Source: Rhizophagus irregularis (Eukaryota > Glomeromycota > Glomeromycetes > Glomerales > Glomeraceae). From it: a stretch of 64,000 nucleotides of DNA. The notes beneath the pieces are model-generated. The model saw nothing but the letters and a program-made list of their open reading frames with translations, searched no databases and was not told the DNA's origin. This document shows positions 56,061 through 64,000 of the stretch, in pieces. The number at the start of each line of letters is the position of its first letter. The first letter of the stretch is position 1. The position numbers and the translations under genes were made by a program. The stretch covers positions 744,001-808,000 of the forward strand of contig NC_089457.1 of assembly GCF_026210795.1 (NCBI RefSeq), written 5' to 3'.

Positions 56061-56209
56061 CTCTTCTTTTTACGTCTAATAATATTGTTACTCTACTCTT
56101 TCTCTTTTTTACTTTTATGTATTCTGTATATATTAATAAATACTTGTAATTTTTTATGATTATATCTAATAAAACATACATTATATAAACTTATAGTACA
56201 GAAAATGAA

Positions 56210-56640
56210 GTATTATTTATCGAAATATTTTGAAATATTACGAAATATTAAGTTGTGTAAATCACAGAATATTACGAATCGTCAAATTATGGAACATTAC
56301 GCATCATAGAATTTCGAAATATTTTAAAAAGTTGCGAAGTATTACGCAGTAAAATTACGGAATATTACGAATCGTAAAATTACGAAGCCTTGCATACAGT
56401 AATATTTCGAAATATTTTAAAAAGTTACAAAATATTACGCTTACGCAAACTTGCGGCGGGTCTGAAAACTTACGAAATATTATGTAAAATTACGAAATAT
56501 TGCGAACCGCAAAATTACGGAATATTACAAATCGTAAAATTACGAAGCTTTGCATATCGTAATATTTCGAAATATTTTAAAAAGTTACGAAATATTACGC
56601 TTACGCAAACTTGCGGCGGGTCTGGAAGCTTACGAAATAT
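56210..56640. repeat. Right subterminal zone, CGAAATATTACG words
   Basis: Dense repeats of CGAAATATT and ATTACGAA. A longer piece, CGTAATATTTCGAAATATTT through GCAAACTTGCGGCGGGTCTG, is duplicated at about 56399 and 56558. It mirrors the TTACG-rich left zone. Confidence 0.65.
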
Positions 56641-56859
56641 TATGATGTGTAAACTTGCGCAACTTTTCGCACTATATAATTTCCTGATGTTGTTGTTTCT
56701 TTTTCTTTTTTGATTGGAACACTACTAATGTTCCTTTTCTTTTCTTTCTTTTTCTTTAGGGACAGAATTGGATTCCAGATTTTGGCTTTGAAGTGAGTAT
56801 TTGCATTTGTTTTTTTGTTTCTTTTTTTGTTTTTTTTTTGATTTGTGAACACTACTAAC

Positions 56860-57265
56860 ATTTCTGATCTGATCTTTAATTTTTGCATTTTTATTGATCT
56901 TTGTGCTCTTTATCTTTGGGATGTAATTACCTTTGATCTTATCCTTGATTTTCACGTTTTTTATTGATCTTTGTGTTCTTTATCTTTGGGATGTGGTTAC
57001 CCTTTGATCTTATCCTTGATTTTCGCATTTTTTATTGATCTTTGTGCTCTTTTATCTTTGGGATGTGATTCCCTTTGATCTTATCCTTGATATTCGTGAT
57101 ATTATTGATCTTTGTGTTCTTTATCTTTGGGATGTGATTCCCCTTTGATCTTATCCTTGATTTTCACGTTTTTTATTGATCTTTGTGTTCTTTATCTTTG
57201 GGATGTGATTCCTTTTTAACCTTATCCTTGATTTTCGCGTTTTTATTGATCTTTATGTTCTTAGA
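56860..57265. repeat. About 70-bp minisatellite, six copies
   Basis: The unit contains TTATTGATCTTTGTGTTCTT, TATCTTTGGGATGTGATT and CTTTGATCTTATCCTTGATT. Copies start near 56891, 56961, 57032, 57102, 57173 and 57243 (the last partial). No coding capacity. Confidence 0.85.
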
Positions 57266-58078
57266 CAAAAAATAAAAGAGCATAACAAAAATAGTTTGAA
57301 GTCACCTTTAGCAAAACTCAAAGAATAAATAAAAAATAATTTTTTTTTTTAATTTTTAAGTAATAAAATAAAATTGAAAAGTGCGTATTACTATAAATAT
57401 ATGGAATTGTTATACAGACTACCCCTAACTGTTAACGTAGTTAACAGGTGAATACTAGTATATTATTATAAAAGCTATATTAGTATAATTAATTAAAATT
57501 AAAATAAAGGATAAGATTTTGAATATAAGATGAAGAAATAAAGAATATAAATAAGTGTTATTATATAATAAGAAATATTACTACTCTAACTAAAAAGAAA
57601 TTTAGTAATTAGTACTATTTTAATATTAATTTTAAAAATTTTTATTTATTTTATTTATTACATATGCATTACTTTTAAATAAAATTGTATAATACTAACT
57701 AAAATTAAAATATATAAGAAAAATTTTAGTCTTAATCTCCCATTATATTATATAAGACAATTTGTGCTTATATGTATTTAAAATCATGGTGGCGTTAAAT
57801 AAATAATTTGTAAATATATATATGCTTAATAAAATACAATAAAATTTAGTAGAAAAATCTTATGTAAATATTATAAATTTTTAAATAAATTATTAAAAAT
57901 ATAATAAAAATTATAGGTTTTTTTATTTATAATAAATAATATTAATAATATATAAATAAAATTAAAAAAAATATCAATTTATATTAAAAAAGTAAATAAA
58001 ATAAATATACAATTCAAAAATATTTTTTATTTTATAATTCTTAAATAAATACATAATATTTAAGAAATAATGTATTTA
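57266..58078. other. Intergenic, nearly pure A/T
   Basis: No gene. The region from 57490 to 58060 is extremely AT-rich without a fixed period. Confidence 0.4.
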
Positions 58079-58215
58079 CCGCACCCTGCGTTACAAATTT
58101 ATATATATTTGTATGTTTATCATTTGCCATTTTAAGGGGGGGTGCGGTGTATAAACTAAAGATCAACATAAACAATTTACAAAAAAGGAAGGATGCATTG
58201 TAACGCAGGGTGCGG
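58079..58215. mobile_element. MITE, 137 bp, TA target
   Basis: Inverted ends CCGCACCCTGCGTTACAA (left) and CCGCACCCTGCGTTACAA (right, inward), identical over 18 bp and flanked by TA on both sides (58077-58078, 58216-58217), as in Tc1/mariner-type insertion. A further inward GGGTGCGGTGTATAAA near 58140 looks like a third end, so one copy may have jumped into another. No coding capacity. Confidence 0.75.
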
Positions 58216-58449
58216 TAAATAAATTCACTCAATATTTAATTATTTTATTAAATAAAATAAAATTATTTATAATTTATTTTATTAAAAATAAAAATAAAAT
58301 AAAAATTAAAAAATTATCTTAATATATATAAATTTTATTTAGTTATATAATAAAAATATATATAATAATTTGTAATAATAAATTCTATTAAATATAAAAA
58401 ATAATAATTAATCATCCTCCATATCAGTAGATATTGTATAACTACTTTA

Positions 58450-60420
58450 TTATTTTCTTAATCGTTTTGATTTAATTGGTAATACATTTAATAATAAAGA
58501 AATATTAATAGTTAAAATATTTCTTATATATAATAATACATTTATAAATTCTAATAAATGCATCTTATCACTAGTTGGCTGTACTGGAATTTTAGTAGAA
58601 TATAAATGATAAAGACAATTAACTTTAGATGTATTTCTAATAATAATATTAAAATGCATTTTATTTCCAGCATTTTGAATTCCAAGAATTCCAAATTCAT
58701 CTTTATCAAATCTATTTTTTTTATATATATAATTTATTCCATCATTCATCTCTCTCCATAATTTTATCTTATCCTTTTCTTCTTTATCATTACTACAAAT
58801 TAAACAGAAATATTCTACAAATATAAGTTCAACTAATTTATCTTTTTTTTCTATAAACATAATATCAGGTCATTTTTCTTGTTTTTTATAATTTTTTCTT
58901 CTAGTTGCACTAGCTTTACTTTGTTTTTCAGCACTAAATAAATAATATTAATTAGATTATTTTAATATTTATATTATAATAAAATTTAATTAAACTTACG
59001 TGCTAAGTAAATTAACATTTCCAATTATAAGATCCTTTAATGTAGTACGTAAAAGTGGAACAATAACATCAGTTACATATGTTCCTTTACTTTGTATATT
59101 AGCAAATTCAGATTTAAATGCTGGATTTTTCCATATATTACTCCTTTTAAAATTTAAATTAATTATATAATTATAAATTTATAATAAATAATATTTTTAA
59201 ATATTAAAAATTACTTACAAAGTATTAAGAATTTCTTTTGTAATTTCACACAATTTTTCATTTGATTCTATCCAAGTATTATTATGTTTATATTTATTAT
59301 ATAATAAATTTAAATTTTCTTTTTTAAAATCATTTAAAAATTGATTGCATTCTTCTTGAATAATATTTGGTAAACTATTTATTTTTATTTGTTTTGCTAA
59401 TTTTATAAAAGATTGGTATACTCCTACTGATAAATTTTTTATTATATCTGAATCATTAGTTAATTTATCAATATCTATATATTCTAAATCTAATCGTATT
59501 TCTAAAGCATATGAAGAATTATTTGTCTAAAAAAAATTATATAAATTTATATTAAAAAATTAAATAATATTAATTGTTAAAAAAAACAAATACCTTAAGT
59601 TTCTTTTTTAAATCATTTATATTATATTTGATTTCTTCGTTATTAAGAACTTTATTATCTATTTCAATATCACAAATACTATAAATACCTTCAAAAGCAA
59701 TTTGAAATCGGCGCAAAAAATTGTATTTTAGTAAATAAAATATTAATATATATATGTTTTTAATATTATGAGCTCATGTTATCAGAATATTATAACAAAG
59801 TTATCATTTCTGTATGGCCTATACATAGTGAAACAACTTTGTTTCTTACATATGGGGACTGGTCTAGCAAAACAAGGGATTTGGTCTCAAAAAAAAATTT
59901 TTTTGTTTATATGATAATTATATGTCAATTTCACTAAAAATTACAATTATAATAAAATCTCAAAAAAAATTTTTTTGGTCCCAACCCCTTGTTTTGCTAG
60001 ACAGGTCCCCATATAAATTTTTAAAACTTATAAAATTAAAGTCTTAGGACTCTTCATACGTCCTCAGAGTTGAATATTGATACTAATAGAGCTATAAAAC
60101 AAGTACATAGGCTTATCGTTATACTTTATTGTGTGAAGTTGAATTTAACACTAGTATGTTTATTATATTCACCCAATAGACTAAAATATTATAAGTCTAA
60201 AAATTTATCAAAAAATGCACCATTCATTATTTAATAAATTGATTTTTAATAATATTTTAAACATACCTGTTCAAAATATTATTTATTTTATCCTAAGCTT
60301 CCATTTTTTAAAATTTTTCAGTTTTTAATGCTTCATTACTAGCTTTTTCTACTATTTATTTAATTTTTCTTTTTCTATTAAAGGTTTATTTTTCATTATC
60401 TAATAAATAACAGAAAAAAA
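58450..60420 (-). pseudogene. Decayed multi-exon gene of an uncharacterised fungal family
   Basis: Minus-strand exons: a degenerate first exon near 60420-60270 (MKNKPLIEKEKLNK then stops), 59713..59594 (RRFQIAFEGIYSICDIEIDN), 59526..59219 (YALEIRLDLEYIDIDKLTND), 59143..59000 (NIQSKGTYVTDVIVPLLRTT) and 58933..58450 (KASATRRKNYKKQEK, TGA at 58872-58870, then PDIMFIEKKDKLVELIFVEY, KLWREMNDGINYI, FGILGIQNAGNKMHFNIIIR). Phases agree at the last three junctions. The family is one I remember as large and uncharacterised in Rhizophagus; no domain name can be given. The long first intron contains the MITE at 59854. The internal TGA and ruined first exon argue against function. Confidence 0.6.
59854..60010. 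mobile_element. MITE, 157 bp, in the pseudogene intron
   Basis: Inverted ends GGGGACTGGTCTAGCAAAAC and GGGGACCTGTCTAGCAAAAC (inward), with AAGGG continuing on both. The flanks are ATAT on each side, so the target duplication is 2-4 bp and cannot be resolved in AT-rich DNA. The interior has two CTCAAAAAAAAATTTTTTTG tracts. Confidence 0.72.
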
Positions 60421-62330
60421 AGTAATATGATTTAATGGTAAAGTAATAAGAAAATTATAAATTTTGTTATATAATAATTCAGACATATTTGTTAATTAAT
60501 AAATTAATCAAAAAATAAAATAAAAAATATTATACTGTCCTTTAAATAGTTTTTTTAATATTATATAATAAATTATATTTATAAATTACAATCACATATA
60601 TTAGTAAAATAAAAATTTTTTATATCTGTATCATTATATTTTATTTACCTTGAATTAATTTCTTAGTATTGTTGATATAATTTCTATAAATTAAAAATTA
60701 TTGATATTATATTATTATTTACAGTAGTTTTAATAAATAAAATATTAAATTGGTAATTTTTTTTATATGCATTATTACATATTCATATATATTTATACTT
60801 ATCTTTAAAATTTTTTTTATCTGCATCATTATTTTGTAATTATATAATAATAAAAAATTATATAAGTTCATTGAATTAATTTCTTAATATCATTGATGTA
60901 ATTTCTATAAATTAAAAATTATTGATTATTTACAGTAGTTTTAATAAATAAAATATTAAATTAGTAAATTTTTTATCTGCATTATTACATATTCATATAT
61001 ATTTATACTTATCTTTAAATTTTTATCTGCATTTTATCTGCATTATTTAGTTACATATTTATATATATTTATACTTATCTTTAAATTTTTTTATCTGTAT
61101 AATTATTTTGTGATTTTGTAATTATATAAATTTGTTGAATCAATTTCTTAGTATTGTTAATGTAATTTCTATAAATTAAAAATTATTGATGACATATTAT
61201 ATTTATATACATTTATACTTATTTTCAAATTTTTTTATCTTTATCATTACATATTTACATACATTTATACTTATCTTTAAATTTTTTTTTATCTGCATCA
61301 TTATTTTGTGATTTTGTGACAATAAAACATTATATAAATTCATTGAATTAATTTCTTAGTATTGTTAATGTAATTTCTATAAATTAAAAATTATTGATGT
61401 TATATTATTTTTTTTAACTAAGGTAGTGCAATTTATGAGTTTATTAGTTATATGTAAGAATATAAAAACATATGTTATATAACTAATTTATTAAAACTCC
61501 AAACCAGTTCCCCATCCATAAGATTGCTCCTGTGTCCTACCATTACCTTATAAAATTCACCTATATCCTTCAATAGTAGCTATTAAATTATATAGAATCA
61601 CTATTTCATAAAGCTTAAGTAAATGCTTTCACTACCCTCTAGATAAAAAAAAAAAGAAAGGTTATATTATATTTGTATATTTTTGTATTATTATATACCT
61701 TCCAAAGTACCCTGTTCCCTTCTCTAATAAATTGGTTAATGTATTGTTTTGTTTTTTCTAATGCTATTGACCATTGTTCATTATGTTTCAAAATTTTTCT
61801 TTTTTCCAAATCAAACATACCCTCTTCTGTTTGTATAGTTAGAATCTGATTGTATGCAATACGTTGATATGCTAATGGCCTTTTCCTTAAATCTTGTTTT
61901 TTTATTTGATGTTATATTATTATTTACAATAGTTTTGATAATAAAATATTAAATTAAAAATTTTTTTTATCTGTATTATAACTATTATTATTACATATTT
62001 ATATACATTTGTATTTATCTTTAAATTTTTTTTATCTGCATCATTATATTTTATTTACCTTTGAATTTTTATAATTTTTGTAATAATAAAACTTTGATGA
62101 ATTAATTTCTTAATTTTGTTGATGTAATTTCTATAAATTAAACATTATAAAGTTATATTATTATTTACAGTAAGTTTTAATAAATAAATAAAATAAATAT
62201 TAAATCAAAAGATTTTATATTTATATTATTATATTTATATTTATTTATATTTATCTTTAATAATTAAAAATTATATAAATTTCATTAAAGTAATTTCTTT
62301 TATTCATAATAATTAAAATTTTATAAATCT
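60421..62330. repeat. AT-rich satellite, about 180-220 bp units, five or more copies
   Basis: Phrases recur in fixed order: ATATTTATACTTATCTTTAA, TTTTTTTATCTGCATCATTA, TTGAATTAATTTCTTAGTAT, GTAATTTCTATAAATTAAAA and ATTATTTACAGTAGTTTTAA. Starts are near 60600, 60790, 61000, 61200 and 61980. The 61430-61910 segment interrupts the array with GC-richer, coding-like DNA. Confidence 0.7.
61699..61908 (-). pseudogene. Orphan exon inside the satellite
   Basis: The minus strand is open for about 70 codons: KKQDLRKRPLAYQRIAYNQI, then TEEGMFDLEKRKILKHNEQW and KQYINQFIREGNRVLWK, ending at a GTATAT donor. After a plausible acceptor near 61648 the frame hits stops within eight codons. Composition is clearly protein-like and helical. 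I do not recognise the family. It is probably the remains of a gene broken by satellite growth. Confidence 0.4.
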
Positions 62331-62912
62331 GATTTTTTAATATTGTTTATTGATCTAACTTCTATAATAACTAGAATATGCAATTTTCTGGGAGACTTTG
62401 TCCCCCAAATATAACATCTATAATTGAAAAAAATCTTTAATATAAATAAATTGAATTGTGTAAAATATTATTGAATAATAAAATTTCATTATAAAAAATC
62501 ATGCTTTAATAAGGTTTTATATAATTTTTTCTTAAAAATAATATATCTAAACTATATATAGGGATACAGGAAAATGCAATTCCATATCACAAAAATGCAT
62601 TGTTTGTGATTTGACCACAATTTTTACTGAATTTATATTGATTTGATCACAGAATTACATAATTTGAATATGGAATTTATATGATTTGATCAATGAATTT
62701 ACTATTTAAATTACGATTATTAGCAATTTATATGAATTTGATTTAAATAATAATATTTCATTAAATTATTAAATTAAATATAAAAATATAACAAATCTTT
62801 AGTATCATGTAATTATAATTAGCCAATAATAATATAAAATAATTTTTATCATTTAAAATAATAATATAAGTTGTAATAAGTGTTCTAAGGTTAATACAGC
62901 TACGAAAAATGA
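62331..62912. other. Intergenic, AT-rich
   Basis: No gene. TTTGTGATTTGACCAC, TTGATCAC and TTTGATCAATGAATTTAC near 62608-62700 form a loose repeat. Confidence 0.35.
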
Positions 62913-63710
62913 AATCTTATGAAAATTAATATTCAAGTGGTTTCAACCTGCCTGAACAACTTTCAATTAATAAATGAAGTTGATTTCATTTGTCCAAAGT
63001 GGAGATATTACGCTCTAAATTAAAAAAAAAAGAAAAGAGAGTTAATATCATCAAGAAAAATGCAAATTTCTTTAAACACTACACTTACATTCATGAAAAT
63101 TAATATTCAAGTGATTTCAACCTGCCTGAAAAACTTTCAATTAATAAATGAAGTTGATTTCATTTGTCTAAAGTGGAGATATTACGCTCTAAATTAAAAA
63201 AAAGAGAAAAGAGAGTTAATATCATCAAGAAAAATGCAATTTTCTCTAAACACTATACCTACATTCATGAAAATTAATATTCAGGTGATTTCAACCTGCC
63301 TGAACAACTTTCAATTAATAAATGAAGTTGATTTCATTTGTCCAAAATGGAGATATTACGCTTTAAATTAAAAAAAACAGAAAAGAGAGTTAATATTATC
63401 AAGAAAAATGCAATTTTTTTTTAAGCACTACACTTACACTCATGAAAATTAATATTCAAGTGATTTCAACCTGCCTGAACAACTTTCAATTAATAAATAA
63501 AGTTGATTTCATTTGTCCAAAGTGGAGATATTACACTCTAAATTAAAAAAAAAGAAAAAAGAGTTAATATCGTCAAGAAAAATGCAATTTTCTTTAAGCA
63601 CTATACCTATATTTATGAAAATTAATATTCAGTGATTTCAACATGCCTAAACAACTTTCAATTAATAAATGAAGTTGATTTTATTTGGCCAAAGTGGAGA
63701 TTATAGTATA
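62913..63710. repeat. 174-bp satellite, five copies
   Basis: GAAAATTAATATTCAAGTG begins at 62921, 63095, 63269, 63444 and 63617 (periods 174, 174, 175, 173). Each unit continues with TTTCAACCTGCCTGAACAAC, GAAGTTGATTTCATTTGTCC, GTGGAGATATTACGCTCTAA and a purine run ending GAGAGTTAATATCATCAAG. The fifth copy is more diverged and stops near 63710. A nucleosome-length unit. Confidence 0.9.
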
Positions 63711-63838
63711 TTTGAAAAAAAGAAGTTTAATTTAAAAAAATTTATATAAAAAATAAATGTAATATAAAAATTAATAACTGAGATGACAAAAATATGAAAA
63801 TAACCTGACATGAATTTTAAATTAATTCTTACATTAAT

Positions 63839-63994
63839 TTATCCCTTAAAGTGTTTTGCAGCTAAATTTAGCTGCGATTTACCACTACTCATGTATTGAT
63901 CTAAACTGTAATACAATGAAATTCCATAAAATCCTCTGTGAAAATCCTGAAAATTCTGCGAAATTTAGAACAATAGCAATCATTTAAGGGATAA
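63839..63994. mobile_element. Possible short inverted-repeat element, 156 bp
   Basis: TTATCCCTTAAAGTG at 63839 and its inverted counterpart CATTTAAGGGATAA ending at 63994 form 13-14 bp ends. The window stops six bases later, so a target duplication cannot be checked fully. No coding capacity. Confidence 0.45.
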
Positions 63995-64000
63995 CAAAAT

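Larger units (their letters stand above)
53157..56689. mobile_element. 3.5-kb terminal-inverted-repeat element carrying a trihelix gene
   Basis: The ends are CATCAGGAAATTTTATAGCG on the left and CATCAGGAAATTATATAGTG on the right (inward), and the similarity continues through GCGAAAA(A/G)TTGCG(T/C)AAGTTTAC. Flanks are GTGTTGTTT and TTGTTGTTT, a possible 9-bp target duplication with one mismatch, as in Mutator-like elements. Both subterminal zones are arrays of TTACG/CGTAA words. The only gene-like content is the trihelix gene at 54019-54677. No transposase was found, so the element is non-autonomous unless its partner gene lies elsewhere. Confidence 0.7.

Overview
The window reads as nuclear DNA of an arbuscular mycorrhizal fungus of the Rhizophagus type (Glomeromycotina). 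It is very AT-rich. Genes are split by short GT-AG introns, mostly 50-110 bp. A conserved fungal housekeeping block sits among expanded kinase genes, a Crinkler-type effector domain, small Cys-rich proteins, decayed DNA transposons and satellite arrays. This assignment is inference from gene content and style; no ribosomal RNA or other taxonomic marker is present. All exon models were built by eye from open frames and splice consensus.

Layout. 0-3 kb: the end of a gene entering from the left, two small ORFs and a coiled-coil gene. 3.7-6.9 kb: a receptor-like kinase gene in which a zinc-ribbon plus kinase N-lobe module is present four times in frame, followed at 7.1-7.3 kb by an inverted broken copy of the coiled-coil gene. 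7.9-10.3 kb: a multi-exon gene on the minus strand with a frameshift. 10.5-14.7 kb: two hAT-type elements with perfect 8-bp target duplications; the larger carries a dead transposase and a nested 730-bp fold-back element. 15-17.5 kb: short repeats and a 55-bp minisatellite. 17.8-20.5 kb: a large gene ending in a RING-like domain. 21.2-22.4 kb: a kinase with HGD in place of HRD. 23.1-24.2 kb: a trihelix (Myb/SANT) gene made of three tandem exons. 25.0-25.9 kb: an orphan kinase tail and a stand-alone Crinkler N-terminal domain. 26.1-29.7 kb: an inverted repeat with arms of about 0.8 kb around a small Cys-rich gene.

31-39.5 kb is the conserved core, all on the minus strand: the Hsp70 nucleotide exchange factor FES1, an RFC clamp-loader subunit (human RFC3 / yeast Rfc5 type), a two-SH3 adaptor protein and ribosomal protein eL14. 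Then come a second intact kinase (40.5-41.9 kb), two MITEs, a HECT-tail gene (43.8-45.9 kb), repeat-rich DNA, a DDE integrase with an internal stop (48.9-50.5 kb) and arrays of microexon-like units (51.4-53.1 kb). A 3.5-kb terminal-inverted-repeat element carrying a trihelix gene follows (53.2-56.7 kb). The last 7 kb are satellites, MITEs and a decayed multi-exon gene.

The housekeeping block is the only part with clear one-to-one orthologues. Around it, expansion has worked by copying exons (kinase, trihelix), by inverted duplication and by transposition.
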